A DNA stretch of 64,000 nt. Origin: GCA-2794515 sp034436155 (GTDB lineage: Bacteria > Chloroflexota > Anaerolineae > Aggregatilineales > Phototrophicaceae). Where the stretch lies: NCBI GenBank assembly GCA_034436155.1, contig DAOTVP010000113.1:92200-156199 (forward strand), read 5' to 3'. The translations under genes and the position numbers were made by a program. Numbering within the stretch: the stretch's first letter is position 1; each line of letters begins with the position of its first letter. The notes under the pieces are model-generated. The model was not told the origin of the DNA and ran no database searches. It was given only the letters and a program-made list of their open reading frames with translations. This document shows, in pieces, positions 52,629-61,737 of this stretch.

Positions 52629-52904
52629 TTATTTCTTCTTCTTCTCAACCAAGTGACCACGATAGGTGCGTGTGGGTGCGAATTCGCCCAATTTATGCCC
52701 CACCATATTTTCGGTGATATAAATGGGGACATGGCGGCGACCATCGTGAACAGCTATGGTATGACCAACCATTTGCGGAAAGATGGTGCTGGCACGGCTC
52801 CATGTCCGAATCACAGCGCCTTTCTTATTTTCCGCATTCAGTTTTTCAACTTTTTGCAACAGTTTGGGACTAATGAAAGGTCCCTTTTTCAATGAACGCG
52901 ACAT
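52629..52904 (-). CDS. rpsS: Ribosomal protein S19 (uS19)
   Basis: 91 residues; MSRSLKKGPFISPKLLQKVEKLN, IRTWSRASTIFPQMVGHTIAVHDGRRHVPIYITENMVGHKLGEFAPTR. Head of the small subunit. 13 bases after rplB. Confidence 0.97.
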   Translation of the reverse strand: MSRSLKKGPFISPKLLQKVEKLNAENKKGAVIRTWSRASTIFPQMVGHTIAVHDGRRHVPIYITENMVGHKLGEFAPTRTYRGHLVEKKKK

Positions 52905-52917
52905 CTATACTACCTCA

Positions 52918-53751
52918 TTATCTCTTCTTGCCACGACGACGGACAATGAATTTGTCGGTGCGACGGTTGGTACGGGTACGTTTGCCCAAAGCGGGTTTGC
53001 CCCATGGAGTTTTAGGACCGGGCATACCGATACCAGAACGACCTTCACCACCCCCATGCGGATGACTGTTGGGATCCATGGCGATACCACGTACTGCGGG
53101 TCTCCAACCCATCCAACGCGCACGCCCCGCTTTGCCAAGTTTGACATTGGCGTGGTCGGTATTACCAACTTGCCCAATAGTCGCCATGCACCGTTCATGG
53201 ATGAGGCGTACCTCGCCACTTGGTAGGCGTACTTGGCAATAAGTGCCTTCTTTAGCGATGAGCTGGGCAGAAACACCCGCCGAGCGCACCAATTGCCCGC
53301 CCTTACCGGGTTCCAACTCGACATTGTGAATTTGCGTCCCCAACGGAATATTGCGTAATTCGAGCGCGTTGCCCGGACGCAAATCTGCCATGGGACCATT
53401 GCCCACCATATCGCCCACTTTTAAGCCCAATGGCGCGATGATGTAGCGTTTTTCGCCATCGGCATATTGTAACAAGGCAATCCGTGCGGTACGATTGGGG
53501 TCGTATTCAATCGCCACAACTTCGGCTTTGACATCAAACTTATTGCGTTTGAAATCGATTAACCGATAACGACGTTTATGACCACCACCGCGATGGCGCA
53601 CTGTCACCTTGCCCCGATGATTACGCCCGCCAGTCTTGCGAATCGCTTCGGTGAGCGAGCGTTCTGGCTTAGACTTGGTAATTTCTTCAAAACTATGACC
53701 GGTCATCCCCCGCCGTCCTGCGGAGGTCGGTTTATATACTTTTACCGCCAT
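52918..53751 (-). CDS. rplB: Ribosomal protein L2 (uL2)
   Basis: 277 residues. MAVKVYKPTSAGRRGMTGHSF at the start, GGRNHRGKVTVRHRGGGHKRRYR and C-terminal AMDPNSHPHGGGEGRSGIGMPGPKTPWGKP with the conserved His of the PTC side. Needed for subunit association. 11 bases after rplW. Confidence 0.98.
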   Translation of the reverse strand: MAVKVYKPTSAGRRGMTGHSFEEITKSKPERSLTEAIRKTGGRNHRGKVTVRHRGGGHKRRYRLIDFKRNKFDVKAEVVAIEYDPNRTARIALLQYADGEKRYIIAPLGLKVGDMVGNGPMADLRPGNALELRNIPLGTQIHNVELEPGKGGQLVRSAGVSAQLIAKEGTYCQVRLPSGEVRLIHERCMATIGQVGNTDHANVKLGKAGRARWMGWRPAVRGIAMDPNSHPHGGGEGRSGIGMPGPKTPWGKPALGKRTRTNRRTDKFIVRRRGKKR

Positions 53752-53762
53752 TTGCTTGCCCT

Positions 53763-54059
53763 TTACACATTAAACAAATCAATGGTGTTGCCGGGCATGA
53801 GTGTGACGATTGCTTTCTTCCAGCTTTTAGAGCGGATGTATTGCTTGCGTCCGCGTTGACCGCGTTTGGCAGGCACAATCATCGTATTCACCCGGTCGAC
53901 TTCGACATCAAAAATGACTTCAACCGCCTCTTTAATTTGTTGCTTATTGGCTTTGAGCGCCACTTCAAACGTGTATTTATTGAGGGAATCAATCACATCG
54001 TTTGATTTTTCAGTGACAATCGGGCGGCGCAACACGTCATATAAATGAATGAATGGCAT
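53763..54059 (-). CDS. rplW: Ribosomal protein L23 (uL23)
   Basis: 98 residues; LYDVLRRPIVTEKSNDVIDSLNKYTFEVALKANKQQIKEAVE and the basic loop KRGQRGRKQYIRSKSWKKAIVTL. Exit-tunnel docking site for trigger factor and SRP. Five bases after rplD. Confidence 0.97.
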   Translation of the reverse strand: MPFIHLYDVLRRPIVTEKSNDVIDSLNKYTFEVALKANKQQIKEAVEVIFDVEVDRVNTMIVPAKRGQRGRKQYIRSKSWKKAIVTLMPGNTIDLFNV

Positions 54060-54064
54060 CTCAT

Positions 54065-54694
54065 CTACTCCTTTTTGCCCCAGAGGCTGGTGATCAGCTC
54101 TAGCGCATCTAACGGGACGATGACCTTATCATAATTGAGCAAATCACGCATATTGAGGTAATTGGCGAACAAATAGCGTGCATTTTCGAGATTGCGAACA
54201 CTCAATTGAATCGGTTCATTTTTACCCGCCAACAAAACCAATGCCGAGCTATCGCCAACGAGGTTTTTCAACACTTGGCGCATGTGTTTGGTTTTGGGGG
54301 CATCCATCGTCAGGCTTTCCACAAAGACCAATTGATTATCGCGTGCGAGCGCACTCAGGGCGCAACGAATGGCTTTTTGGCGCATTTTGCGGGGCATGTT
54401 TTTGGTGTATTTGCGTGGTTTGGGACCATGTGCAATACCACCGCCCACAAAAATCGGCGCACTCTGAGCGCCATGACGCGCACGCCCCGTACCTTTTTGG
54501 CGGTACCATTTGGCACCCGTCATTTGGACTTCACTGCGGGTTTTGGTGTTATGCGTACCCAAGCGAGCATTCGCCATTTGGCGCACATAGGCTTGGTGCA
54601 TCAACCCGACATTCACTTCGATTTCAAATATATCGGCGGGCAGGTCAATCGTCTTGACTTGCTTACCGTTCATATCCATCACAGGCACTTGCAT
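54065..54694 (-). CDS. rplD: Ribosomal protein L4 (uL4)
   Basis: 209 residues. The extended loop MTGAKWYRQKGTGRARHGAQSAPIFVGGGIAHGPKPRKYT lines the exit tunnel. C-terminus LLNYDKVIVPLDALELITSLW. In some bacteria L4 autoregulates the S10 operon. 14 bases after rplC. Confidence 0.96.
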   Translation of the reverse strand: MQVPVMDMNGKQVKTIDLPADIFEIEVNVGLMHQAYVRQMANARLGTHNTKTRSEVQMTGAKWYRQKGTGRARHGAQSAPIFVGGGIAHGPKPRKYTKNMPRKMRQKAIRCALSALARDNQLVFVESLTMDAPKTKHMRQVLKNLVGDSSALVLLAGKNEPIQLSVRNLENARYLFANYLNMRDLLNYDKVIVPLDALELITSLWGKKE

Positions 54695-54708
54695 CGTCTA
54701 TGTCTCCC

Positions 54709-55344
54709 TTACTTTCTTGGACGCGCTGGCTTGACCAACACAAGCCCGTTTTTGGCACCTGGGATCGACCCACGTACCGCCAACAGATTGCGTTCTGCAT
54801 CCACAACGACCACTTCAAGATTTTGAATGGTCACCCGTTCATTGCCATAATGCCCCGCCATGCGCTGTCCTTTCATGGTACGACCTGGGAAGGTATTTTG
54901 ACCCACAGACCCTGGCGCACGTTCACGGTCAGATTGACCATGAGTTTTCGGTTGGCGCTTAAAGCCATGCCGTTTGATGCCCCCTGCAAACCCGCGACCT
55001 TTGCTCGTGCCGATGACATCTACACGCTCGCCTTTTGCAAAGACATCTGCCTTAATTTGTTGACCTTCGCTCACCGTGACTTCATCGTCTTTCACGCGGA
55101 ATTCGCGCAAAATCCGTAAAGCGGGCAAATTATTACGGCGTAAATGCCCCAATTGCCCTTGTGTGAGATGTTTTGGTTTGGTTTCACCATAACCGAGCTG
55201 AACCGCCACATAGCCATCCTTATCCGCCGTGCGAATTTGGGTGACAAAGCAGGGACCAGCCTGAATGACGGTCACGGGGATGATATTCCCCTTGTCGTCA
55301 AAGATTTGGGTCATACCCACTTTTCTACCGATGATACCTTTCAT
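54709..55344 (-). CDS. rplC: Ribosomal protein L3 (uL3)
   Basis: 211 residues from ATG 55344 (MKGIIGRKVGMTQIFDDKG). The loop QGHRRQ-like region reads FAGGIKRHGFKRQPKTHGQSDRERAPGSVG, with the Gln/His-rich tip near the PTC. The in-frame extension to 55398 is not supported. 115 bases after rpsJ. Confidence 0.97.
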   Translation of the reverse strand: MKGIIGRKVGMTQIFDDKGNIIPVTVIQAGPCFVTQIRTADKDGYVAVQLGYGETKPKHLTQGQLGHLRRNNLPALRILREFRVKDDEVTVSEGQQIKADVFAKGERVDVIGTSKGRGFAGGIKRHGFKRQPKTHGQSDRERAPGSVGQNTFPGRTMKGQRMAGHYGNERVTIQNLEVVVVDAERNLLAVRGSIPGAKNGLVLVKPARPRK

Positions 55345-55459
55345 ACGCTTCCTCTCGGTGGGATGCTGTCGCAGTGATGCGCCGGGCGTACTTTGCACCC
55401 GCTCCCAACCTATCTACCGATATAGCGGCGGAAAAACATCCGCATATATCCTATACCAA

Positions 55460-55771
55460 CTAAATTTTGATTTCGATATCCACACCTGCTGGCAAATTCA
55501 AGCGCATCAGGGTGTCAATCGTCTTGCTATCGGGGTCAAGCACATCAATGAGACGTTTGTGTGTGCGAATCTCAAAGTGTTCTTGCGAATCCTTATCGAT
55601 AAAGGTCGAGCGCCGCACCGTGAACCGTTCCAAACGTGTTGGCAACGGAACAGGTCCTACCACACGCGCCCCCGTGCGTTCTGCTGTTTCGACAATACGT
55701 TGAGCAGATTGGTCGAGTACGCGATGGTCATAAGCCTTGAGGCGAATGCGAATTTTGTTTTTTGTAACCAT
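55460..55771 (-). CDS. rpsJ: Ribosomal protein S10 (uS10)
   Basis: 103 residues. Starts MVTKNKIRIRLKAYDHRVLDQSAQRIVETAERTGARVVGPVPLPT; ends with GVDIEIKI. Head of the small subunit; also a transcription-elongation factor (NusE) with NusB. Separated from tuf by 163 bases including a hairpin. Confidence 0.97.
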   Translation of the reverse strand: MVTKNKIRIRLKAYDHRVLDQSAQRIVETAERTGARVVGPVPLPTRLERFTVRRSTFIDKDSQEHFEIRTHKRLIDVLDPDSKTIDTLMRLNLPAGVDIEIKI

Positions 55772-55874
55772 AACTGTCCTCTTGCCTAAACAGATTAGGC
55801 GCTAGGCGATGTTGACGATATGGGGTTTGGGTTAAAGAAAGGCGTATTTGCTACGCCCTCTTTTTGCCGTTAAA

Positions 55875-55904
55875 TAATGCCGAGCGGGTTGCCACTCGGC
55901 ATTA
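55875..55904 (-). terminator. Hairpin after tuf
   Basis: On the minus strand TAATGCCGAG and CTCGGCATTA form a perfect ten-base stem with a ten-base loop (TGGCAACCCG), followed by TTTAAC. It ends about 31 bases after the tuf stop. It may partly terminate transcription or mark an mRNA processing site before rpsJ. Confidence 0.65.
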
Positions 55905-55934
55905 TGGATTCACCACACATCGCAACAGCGCGTG

Positions 55935-57134
55935 TTATTTCATCACTTCAACGATGATACCCGCGCCAACGGTGAGACCACCTTCACGGATAGCGAATTT
56001 AGAGCCTTTTTCGAGCGCCACAGGGGTGATTAATTCCACCTCCATGGTCACATTATCCCCCGGCATCACCATTTCCACGCCTTCGGGCAAGGTCACAGTG
56101 CCAGTCACATCCATCGTGCGGATATAGAATTGTGGGCGGTAGCCAGTGAAGAATGCTTTATGACGACCACCTTCATCCTTCTTGAGGATGTAGACTTCGC
56201 ATTTGAATTTCTTGTATGGGGTGATACTCTTGGGCTTGGCAAGCACCATACCGCGTTCTACTTGGTCACGGTCGATACCACGGAGCAAAATACCCGCGTT
56301 ATCGCCAGCTTGGGCAGAATCGAGTTCTTTGTGGAACATTTCGATACCCGTGACAACACTTTTCATGATTTCATCGCGCAAGCCAACGATTTCGATTTCT
56401 TCACCTTTGGTCAAGGTGCCACGTTCCACACGACCCGTCACCACCGTACCACGACCTTTAATGGTGAACACATCTTCCACAGGCATGAGGAAGGGTTTAT
56501 CGGTCTCGCGTTGTGGGGTTGGAATCCAAGCATCTACTGCATCCATCAATTTGAGGATGGGCGCATAGTCGGGGTGATTGGGGTCGGTGCTATCGCATTC
56601 CGAAGCCGCCAACGCAGAACCACGCACGATGGGGGTATCTGGGGCGAATTCGTATTGTTCCAACAATTCGCTCAGTTCCAACTCGACCAATTCGAGCAAT
56701 TCGGGATCATCCATTTGGTCAACTTTGTTCAGGAAGACCACCATCGCTGGCACTTCGACTTGGCGAGCCAAGAGGACGTGTTCACGGGTTTGGGGCATGG
56801 GACCATCGGGTGCACTCACCACGAGGATAGCGCCATCCATTTGCGCGGCACCCGTGATCATGTTTTTGATATAGTCACGGTGTCCCGGACAATCCACATG
56901 GGCATAGTGGCGAGTATCGGTTTCGTATTCAACGTGACGGATGTTGATGGTGATACCACGAGCGCGTTCTTCGGGCGCGTTGTCAATATCAGCATAATCC
57001 ATTTTTTGGGCTTTACCCTTGAGCGCCAACACTTTGGTGATGGCGGCGGTCAAGGTGGTTTTGCCGTGGTCAACGTGACCGATGGTGCCGATATTCACAT
57101 GTGGTTTGCTACGGTCGAACTTTTCTTTAGCCAT
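55935..57134 (-). CDS. tuf: Elongation factor Tu
   Basis: 399 residues. Delivers aminoacyl-tRNA with GTP. G1 GHVDHGKTT, G2 RGITI, G3 DCPGH, G4 NKVD, G5 GSAL. The C-terminal barrels carry TVTLPEGVEMVMPGDNVT and the tRNA-binding FAIREGGLTVGAG. Only one copy is visible in the window. Follows fusA by 118 bases that hold a hairpin. Confidence 0.98.
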   Translation of the reverse strand: MAKEKFDRSKPHVNIGTIGHVDHGKTTLTAAITKVLALKGKAQKMDYADIDNAPEERARGITINIRHVEYETDTRHYAHVDCPGHRDYIKNMITGAAQMDGAILVVSAPDGPMPQTREHVLLARQVEVPAMVVFLNKVDQMDDPELLELVELELSELLEQYEFAPDTPIVRGSALAASECDSTDPNHPDYAPILKLMDAVDAWIPTPQRETDKPFLMPVEDVFTIKGRGTVVTGRVERGTLTKGEEIEIVGLRDEIMKSVVTGIEMFHKELDSAQAGDNAGILLRGIDRDQVERGMVLAKPKSITPYKKFKCEVYILKKDEGGRHKAFFTGYRPQFYIRTMDVTGTVTLPEGVEMVMPGDNVTMEVELITPVALEKGSKFAIREGGLTVGAGIIVEVMK

Positions 57135-57218
57135 TGTCTATCCTTTACTCTCTTAAAAAAATTGTGTTTAGCGAACTATATGCGCTAGGCGCGTTATCTT
57201 ACACTGTTTTTGTGTGTT

Positions 57219-57245
57219 GCCACAGGGGAAAAATTCCCCTGTGGC
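57219..57245 (-). promoter_or_regulatory. Hairpin between fusA and tuf
   Basis: GCCACAGGGG and CCCCTGTGGC form a perfect ten-base stem; the loop on the minus strand is AATTTTT. The fusA stop lies eight bases before it. No T-run follows, so processing or partial termination between the two factor genes is more likely than full termination. Confidence 0.6.
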
Positions 57246-57252
57246 ATCGCCA

Positions 57253-59370
57253 TTAAAGCGAGCCTTTGATAACCTCATCGGCAATGCTTTGCGGGGCGAG
57301 CGTGTATTTATCAAATTCCATCGTGAAGCTACCACGACCCTGCGTAATGTTACGAATGTTGGTAGCATACCCGAACATCTCACCCAGTGGCACTTGTGCC
57401 GTGATGGTGCTGATGCCTAAACCGCGTGGTTGCATCGATTGAATGATACCGCGCCGTGACGACAAATCGCCAACCACTGCACCCGTGTATTCATCGGGGA
57501 CAACCACTTCTACCTTCATCGAAGGTTCAAGAATGACGGGACCTGCTTTTGGAACAGCATCTTTGAGGCACATTGAACCTGCGATTTTGAATGCCATTTC
57601 GCTCGAATCGACATCATGGAATGCGCCATCGACCAACGTGGCTTTGATGCCGACCATCGGATAACCCGCAATTACGCCTGCCTGAGCGGTTTCTTTAATA
57701 CCGTTCATGGTTGGGCGGACGAATTCGGCAGGAATCGCCCCACCTTTGATGTTATCGACAAACAAGAAATCGGCGTTACCATCTTTATTTTCTTTGATGG
57801 CAATTGCGCGGTCTTCTTCGGTCATGGGTTCAAATTCAACCACGACACGGGCATATTGACCTTTACCGCCCGATTGACGTTTGAAGGTGGTATCCATGCG
57901 GACATGGCGGGTAATCGCTTCACGATATGCCACACGCGGACGACCAACCGTTGCCTGAACGCCATACTCGCGTTTCATGCGGTCTACCAAGATTTCGAGA
58001 TGCAATTCGCCCATGCCTTTGATTTTGGTCTGACCGAGTTTGTCATCCACTTCGACCTTAAAGGTCGGATCTTCTTCTGCAAGGCGACGCAATGCCAACG
58101 CCATTTTATCTTGGTCTGCTTGGCTATTCGGTTCTACCGCCACTTCAATCACAGGTTCGGGGAACGAAATGCTCTCCAAAACAATTGGGTCATTGGGCGC
58201 GGCGAGTGTATCGCCAGTGAACGTTTCTTTGAGGTTAATGATGGCGGCAATATCGCCAGCACGCACTTCCTCAACATCTTCACGGCGGTCTGCAAACATG
58301 CGGACGATGCGCCCAATCCGTTCACTGGTGCCTTTGGTAGTATTTTGCACCGTTGTGCCTGTCCGAAGCACGCCCGAATACACACGGGTGAATGCCAAGC
58401 GTCCGAAACGGTCGGTGATGATTTTGAACACCAACGCCGCAAGCGGTTCTTCATCGGTTGGATGACGTTCAATTTCTTCTTCGGTCTTGGGATGAACACC
58501 CTTCACCGATGGCACATCCAACGGCGATGGCAACAAATCGACCACGCGATCGAGCATCAATTGAACACCCTTGTTTTTGAGGGCAGACCCACATAACACG
58601 GGTTGCAATTTGCCTTTGATGGTGGCATCGCGCAGAGCGGCGAGGAGTTCATCGTTAGTGATTTCCTCTTCCATCAAGAATTTTTCGGTGAGGAATTCAT
58701 CCGATTCTATGATGCGTTCAACCATCTCGGCACGTTCTTTTTCGGCAATTGGCAAGAAATCGGCGGGGATTTCGACACGTTTGATATCTGTCCCCAAGTC
58801 GTTGCCATACGTCACCAACACCATATCTAATAAATCGATGATGCCACTGAAGTTTTCACCTTCGCCATAGGGAATCTGAATTTTGACGGGGCTACCCGAC
58901 ACACGCTCGACAATCATATCCACGCAACGTTGGAAGTTCGCGCCAGCGCGATCCATTTTATTCACAAAACAAATGCGTGGCACTTTGAACGAGTCGGCTT
59001 GCCGCCAAACCGTTTCCGATTGCGGTTCAACACCCATCACGCCATCAAACACCACCACGCCACCATCCAAGACGCGCAAACTGCGTTGGACTTCTGCGGT
59101 GAAATCAACGTGGCCTGGGGTATCAATCAAATTGATTTGATAGCCTTTCCATTGGCATGTGACCGCCGCCGATGTGATGGTAATCCCGCGCTCGCGTTCT
59201 TGTTCCATATAGTCGGTGGTCGCCGCGCCCTCATGCACTTCACCAATCCGATGCACCATGCCTGTATAATACAGCACGCGCTCGGTGGTGGTGGTTTTAC
59301 CCGCATCGATGTGGGCGATAATGCCGATGTTCCGCACTTTATTCAAATCGAGTTTCACGTTTTTTGTCAT
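57253..59370 (-). CDS. fusA: Elongation factor G
   Basis: 705 residues. GTPase that translocates tRNAs. G1 AHIDAGKTTTTERVL, RGITI, DTPGHVDF, NKMD. Domain IV tip includes KRQSGGKGQYARVVVEFEP; the C-terminus contains EPSMKVEVVVPDEYTGAVVGDLSSRRG. Full length. It follows rpsG by 42 bases without a strong ribosome-binding site. Confidence 0.98.
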   Translation of the reverse strand: MTKNVKLDLNKVRNIGIIAHIDAGKTTTTERVLYYTGMVHRIGEVHEGAATTDYMEQERERGITITSAAVTCQWKGYQINLIDTPGHVDFTAEVQRSLRVLDGGVVVFDGVMGVEPQSETVWRQADSFKVPRICFVNKMDRAGANFQRCVDMIVERVSGSPVKIQIPYGEGENFSGIIDLLDMVLVTYGNDLGTDIKRVEIPADFLPIAEKERAEMVERIIESDEFLTEKFLMEEEITNDELLAALRDATIKGKLQPVLCGSALKNKGVQLMLDRVVDLLPSPLDVPSVKGVHPKTEEEIERHPTDEEPLAALVFKIITDRFGRLAFTRVYSGVLRTGTTVQNTTKGTSERIGRIVRMFADRREDVEEVRAGDIAAIINLKETFTGDTLAAPNDPIVLESISFPEPVIEVAVEPNSQADQDKMALALRRLAEEDPTFKVEVDDKLGQTKIKGMGELHLEILVDRMKREYGVQATVGRPRVAYREAITRHVRMDTTFKRQSGGKGQYARVVVEFEPMTEEDRAIAIKENKDGNADFLFVDNIKGGAIPAEFVRPTMNGIKETAQAGVIAGYPMVGIKATLVDGAFHDVDSSEMAFKIAGSMCLKDAVPKAGPVILEPSMKVEVVVPDEYTGAVVGDLSSRRGIIQSMQPRGLGISTITAQVPLGEMFGYATNIRNITQGRGSFTMEFDKYTLAPQSIADEVIKGSL

Positions 59371-59412
59371 ATCGTTACGTTAAATCTTTCGCTTGATAGA
59401 TTGAGATAGTGC

Positions 59413-59880
59413 TTAACGGAAATGGGCAAAGGCACGGTTGGCTTCTGCCATACGATGGGTATCGTCTTTTTTCTTCACAGATGCCCCTTGTCCAGAGGCG
59501 GCATCCAAAATTTCGGCGGCGAGTTTATTCGCCATCCCACGTCCGCCACGCGCACGCGAATATTGGATGAGCCAGCGCATTGCCAACGAGGTCGCACGGG
59601 CGGGCGCAACTTCGACAGGCACTTGATAGGTAGACCCACCGACACGGCGTGGTTTGACTTCCACGGTGGGAGTCACATTGCGAAGCGCCGTTTCATACAC
59701 TTCGAGCGGATCTTTCTTCAGGCGTTCTTCGATAATATCAAACGCATCATACACAATGCGTTGAGCCAAACTGCGTTTGCCACCATACATCATGCGATTG
59801 ATGAGCATGGTCACATTTTTGCTGTTGTATTTATTATCCGGTTGAACAGGACGTTTTGCAGGTGTACTACGTCTTGACAT
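59413..59880 (-). CDS. rpsG: Ribosomal protein S7 (uS7)
   Basis: 155 residues. MSRRSTPAKRPVQPDNKYNSKNVTMLINRMMYGGKRSLAQRIVYDA; the C-terminal MAEANRAFAHFR is normal. Nucleates assembly of the small-subunit head and contacts mRNA at the exit. 12 bases after rpsL. Confidence 0.97.
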   Translation of the reverse strand: MSRRSTPAKRPVQPDNKYNSKNVTMLINRMMYGGKRSLAQRIVYDAFDIIEERLKKDPLEVYETALRNVTPTVEVKPRRVGGSTYQVPVEVAPARATSLAMRWLIQYSRARGGRGMANKLAAEILDAASGQGASVKKKDDTHRMAEANRAFAHFR

Positions 59881-59892
59881 GATTTATCTTCC

Positions 59893-60342
59893 TTATTTCT
59901 TCTTTCCAGTCGGAGCGGGTTGCCCTGGTTTTGGACGTTTAGAGCCATACTTGCTACGACCTTGTTTACGATTTTTCACGCCATCGGTATCTAACGTGCC
60001 ACGCACAATATGATAACGCACACCGGGCAAATCTTTCACACGACCACCACGGATGAGGACAACGCTGTGTTCTTGCAAGCTATGACCTTCACCAGGGATA
60101 TAGGCGGTGACTTCTAACCCATTGCTCAACCGAACACGGGCGATTTTACGCAACGCCGAGTTTGGTTTTTTGGGTGTGGTGGTACGCACAACCGTGCAAA
60201 CACCACGTTTTTGGGGCGCACCTTTAGGACGGCGCGTCCGTTTTTGCGAATAAACATTGAGCGTATATTGGAGCGCAGGAGACTTCGATTTTCTGCGTTT
60301 ATTTGAACGCCCTTTACGCACCAACTGGTTGATTGTCGGCAT
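59893..60342 (-). CDS. rpsL: Ribosomal protein S12 (uS12)
   Basis: 149 residues, longer than the usual 124. The start and end are conserved (MPTINQLVRKGR; GEGHSLQEHSVVLIRGGRVKDLPGVRYHIVRG). About 15 extra residues (around YTLNVYSQKRTRRPKGA) lie between KSPALQ and PQKRGVCT, and the tail KPGQPAPTGKKK is extended. TTTPKKPNSALRK is the wild-type (streptomycin-sensitive) decoding loop. First gene of the cluster, expressed from the promoter at 60,579-60,607. Confidence 0.96.
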   Translation of the reverse strand: MPTINQLVRKGRSNKRRKSKSPALQYTLNVYSQKRTRRPKGAPQKRGVCTVVRTTTPKKPNSALRKIARVRLSNGLEVTAYIPGEGHSLQEHSVVLIRGGRVKDLPGVRYHIVRGTLDTDGVKNRKQGRSKYGSKRPKPGQPAPTGKKK

Positions 60343-60578
60343 AGTATCTCCAAATCAACTAAATAAGACATCACTATAAAACGCTATTGCCAGTAGATTC
60401 TGGCGCTAGACAAGCAAAAAGAAGCACAACATGAATACGTCAATCCGTATGCCTCCGATTTTTTGAACAACAAGCCACTTTTTTGAGGGTCAAAAGAGCA
60501 CTTTTGTTGTTATGATCTTCAATTCAACACTGAAACATTGCCCTCATTGGGGTTGTGTGTTGTATCTAAGTGGGCAAT
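60343..60578 (-). promoter_or_regulatory. rpsL leader
   Basis: About 235 bases between the promoter and the rpsL start, with no gene. It holds an AACAACAA ... TTGTTGTT inverted repeat (both arms about 45 bases apart). GGAGATACT precedes the rpsL ATG. No known riboswitch motif or ribosomal-protein binding structure is recognised. Confidence 0.5.
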
Positions 60579-60607
60579 ATCATAACATCCCCTGTTCTAA
60601 TTGACAA
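60579..60607 (-). promoter_or_regulatory. Promoter of the ribosomal cluster
   Basis: On the minus strand TTGTCA and TATGAT are separated by 17 bases. The position, upstream of rpsL and before an untranslated leader, makes it the likely main start of the 22 kb cluster. Confidence 0.8.
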
Positions 60608-60742
60608 GGGGCATAACCATCAATTTTTGTGAAGATTAGCCGAATGTGTTGCGCGGGTTGCACAAACAGATAGCGAAAATGCCTTACACATATTGTAAGG
60701 CACGAAAATGACAGAATACAGTTCAGTCGGGCAATCGGCGGA

Positions 60743-61639
60743 TTAGCGTAGACCAATGCCCCGTTCTACATCGGGCGCATTGGGGACGACCTTGCTCATC
60801 CCACGCAACAATTCATCTATACCGACGGGTTTGGTGAGTACCATATCTGCGCCTGCGTCTATCGCCTGCCCCATCTGATACCCGCCTGTGCTGGCACTGA
60901 CAACCACAATCGGCACAGTCGCGCCTTTGGCGTGCTTGCGGATGAAGTGAATCAGGTTGATTCCGTTGCCTTCGTTGAGCATCAGTTCCATCAGGACAAT
61001 ATCGGGCATGTTGTGTTCGGCGAGCGTGATGGCTTGCGTGAGGTTGGATGCCCACACCGTCACAAATCCCGCTTGTTCCAATACTGATTTTATGGCGTTG
61101 GCGACTTGTTCCTCTTCCTCTAAAATCAGCACCCGTTCCCCTTTAGAAATGGTCGGGATGACCACCTCAGAAAACGGCATGTCCTCTTTTTCGTAGCTAC
61201 TGGGTGTGACCACGAAGAATAATTGCAATTCTAAGCGCCCAAAGGTGAGTGTATCGCCATGCTTGAGCCGATATTCCTGCCCGACTTCGAGCCGTCCGCC
61301 ATTCAAATATGTGCCGTTGGAACTGCCCAAATCGCGGATGCTCACACGGCTATTACGGGCGGCGATGACGGCATGATTACGCGATACACCGTGTTCATAG
61401 CCATTATATGGGGCTAAATCGACCTCTGGACGTTTGGGGCTATCTTCATCTCCGCGTCCGATGGTCATGGATTCGGTCACTTTGACTTGTAAAACGGTGG
61501 GTGTGCCGACAATTCGCAATTCAATCACCCACGGAATAGCATAATCGAGCGGACCCGTCCCCATGCGTGGCGATAAATTGGATACAACATCTGGATTCAG
61601 ATGGCGCGTGACTGCTTGTTGTGGTTTGGTATCAGACAT
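60743..61639 (-). CDS. FHA-receiver fusion with Asp-to-Glu change
   Basis: 298 residues. FHA domain (about 38-142) with GR at 61-62, GVSRNHAVI and SSNGTYLNG: phosphothreonine-binding residues Arg62, Ser and Asn are kept. The receiver domain (about 168-285) has an acidic cluster E174-E177, but the phospho-acceptor Asp position is Glu218 in VLMELML; Lys270 (TKP) remains. A Glu here cannot be phosphorylated in the usual way and mimics the active state, so the receiver may be constitutively 'on'. AAGGACAACCTC precedes the ATG. No DNA-binding output. Confidence 0.9.
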   Translation of the reverse strand: MSDTKPQQAVTRHLNPDVVSNLSPRMGTGPLDYAIPWVIELRIVGTPTVLQVKVTESMTIGRGDEDSPKRPEVDLAPYNGYEHGVSRNHAVIAARNSRVSIRDLGSSNGTYLNGGRLEVGQEYRLKHGDTLTFGRLELQLFFVVTPSSYEKEDMPFSEVVIPTISKGERVLILEEEEQVANAIKSVLEQAGFVTVWASNLTQAITLAEHNMPDIVLMELMLNEGNGINLIHFIRKHAKGATVPIVVVSASTGGYQMGQAIDAGADMVLTKPVGIDELLRGMSKVVPNAPDVERGIGLR

Positions 61640-61689
61640 GAGGTTGTCCTTCCTCATTGCAATTTTACAAGTATAAAAATTAATTTATA

Positions 61690-61713
61690 CCCTCATTGTA
61701 CCGTTAATGAGGG
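61690..61713. repeat. CCCTCAT/ATGAGGG palindrome
   Basis: CCCTCAT (61690-61696) and ATGAGGG (61707-61713) pair with a ten-base loop, between the FHA-receiver gene and the end of the secreted WD40 gene. May be an mRNA-end structure. Confidence 0.5.
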
Positions 61714-61737
61714 ATAAAATGCAATGAATTGGTTATT

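Noticed and set aside
56130..57188. Long open frame opposite tuf
   Set aside because: It mirrors the highly conserved tuf coding sequence; the opposite strand of a gene with strong codon bias often stays open.
57616..58596. Long open frame opposite fusA
   Set aside because: Antisense shadow of EF-G; no ribosome-binding site and low-complexity composition.
60343..60578. Riboswitch or small RNA gene in the rpsL leader
   Set aside because: No known structural or sequence signature was recognised beyond a loose inverted repeat.
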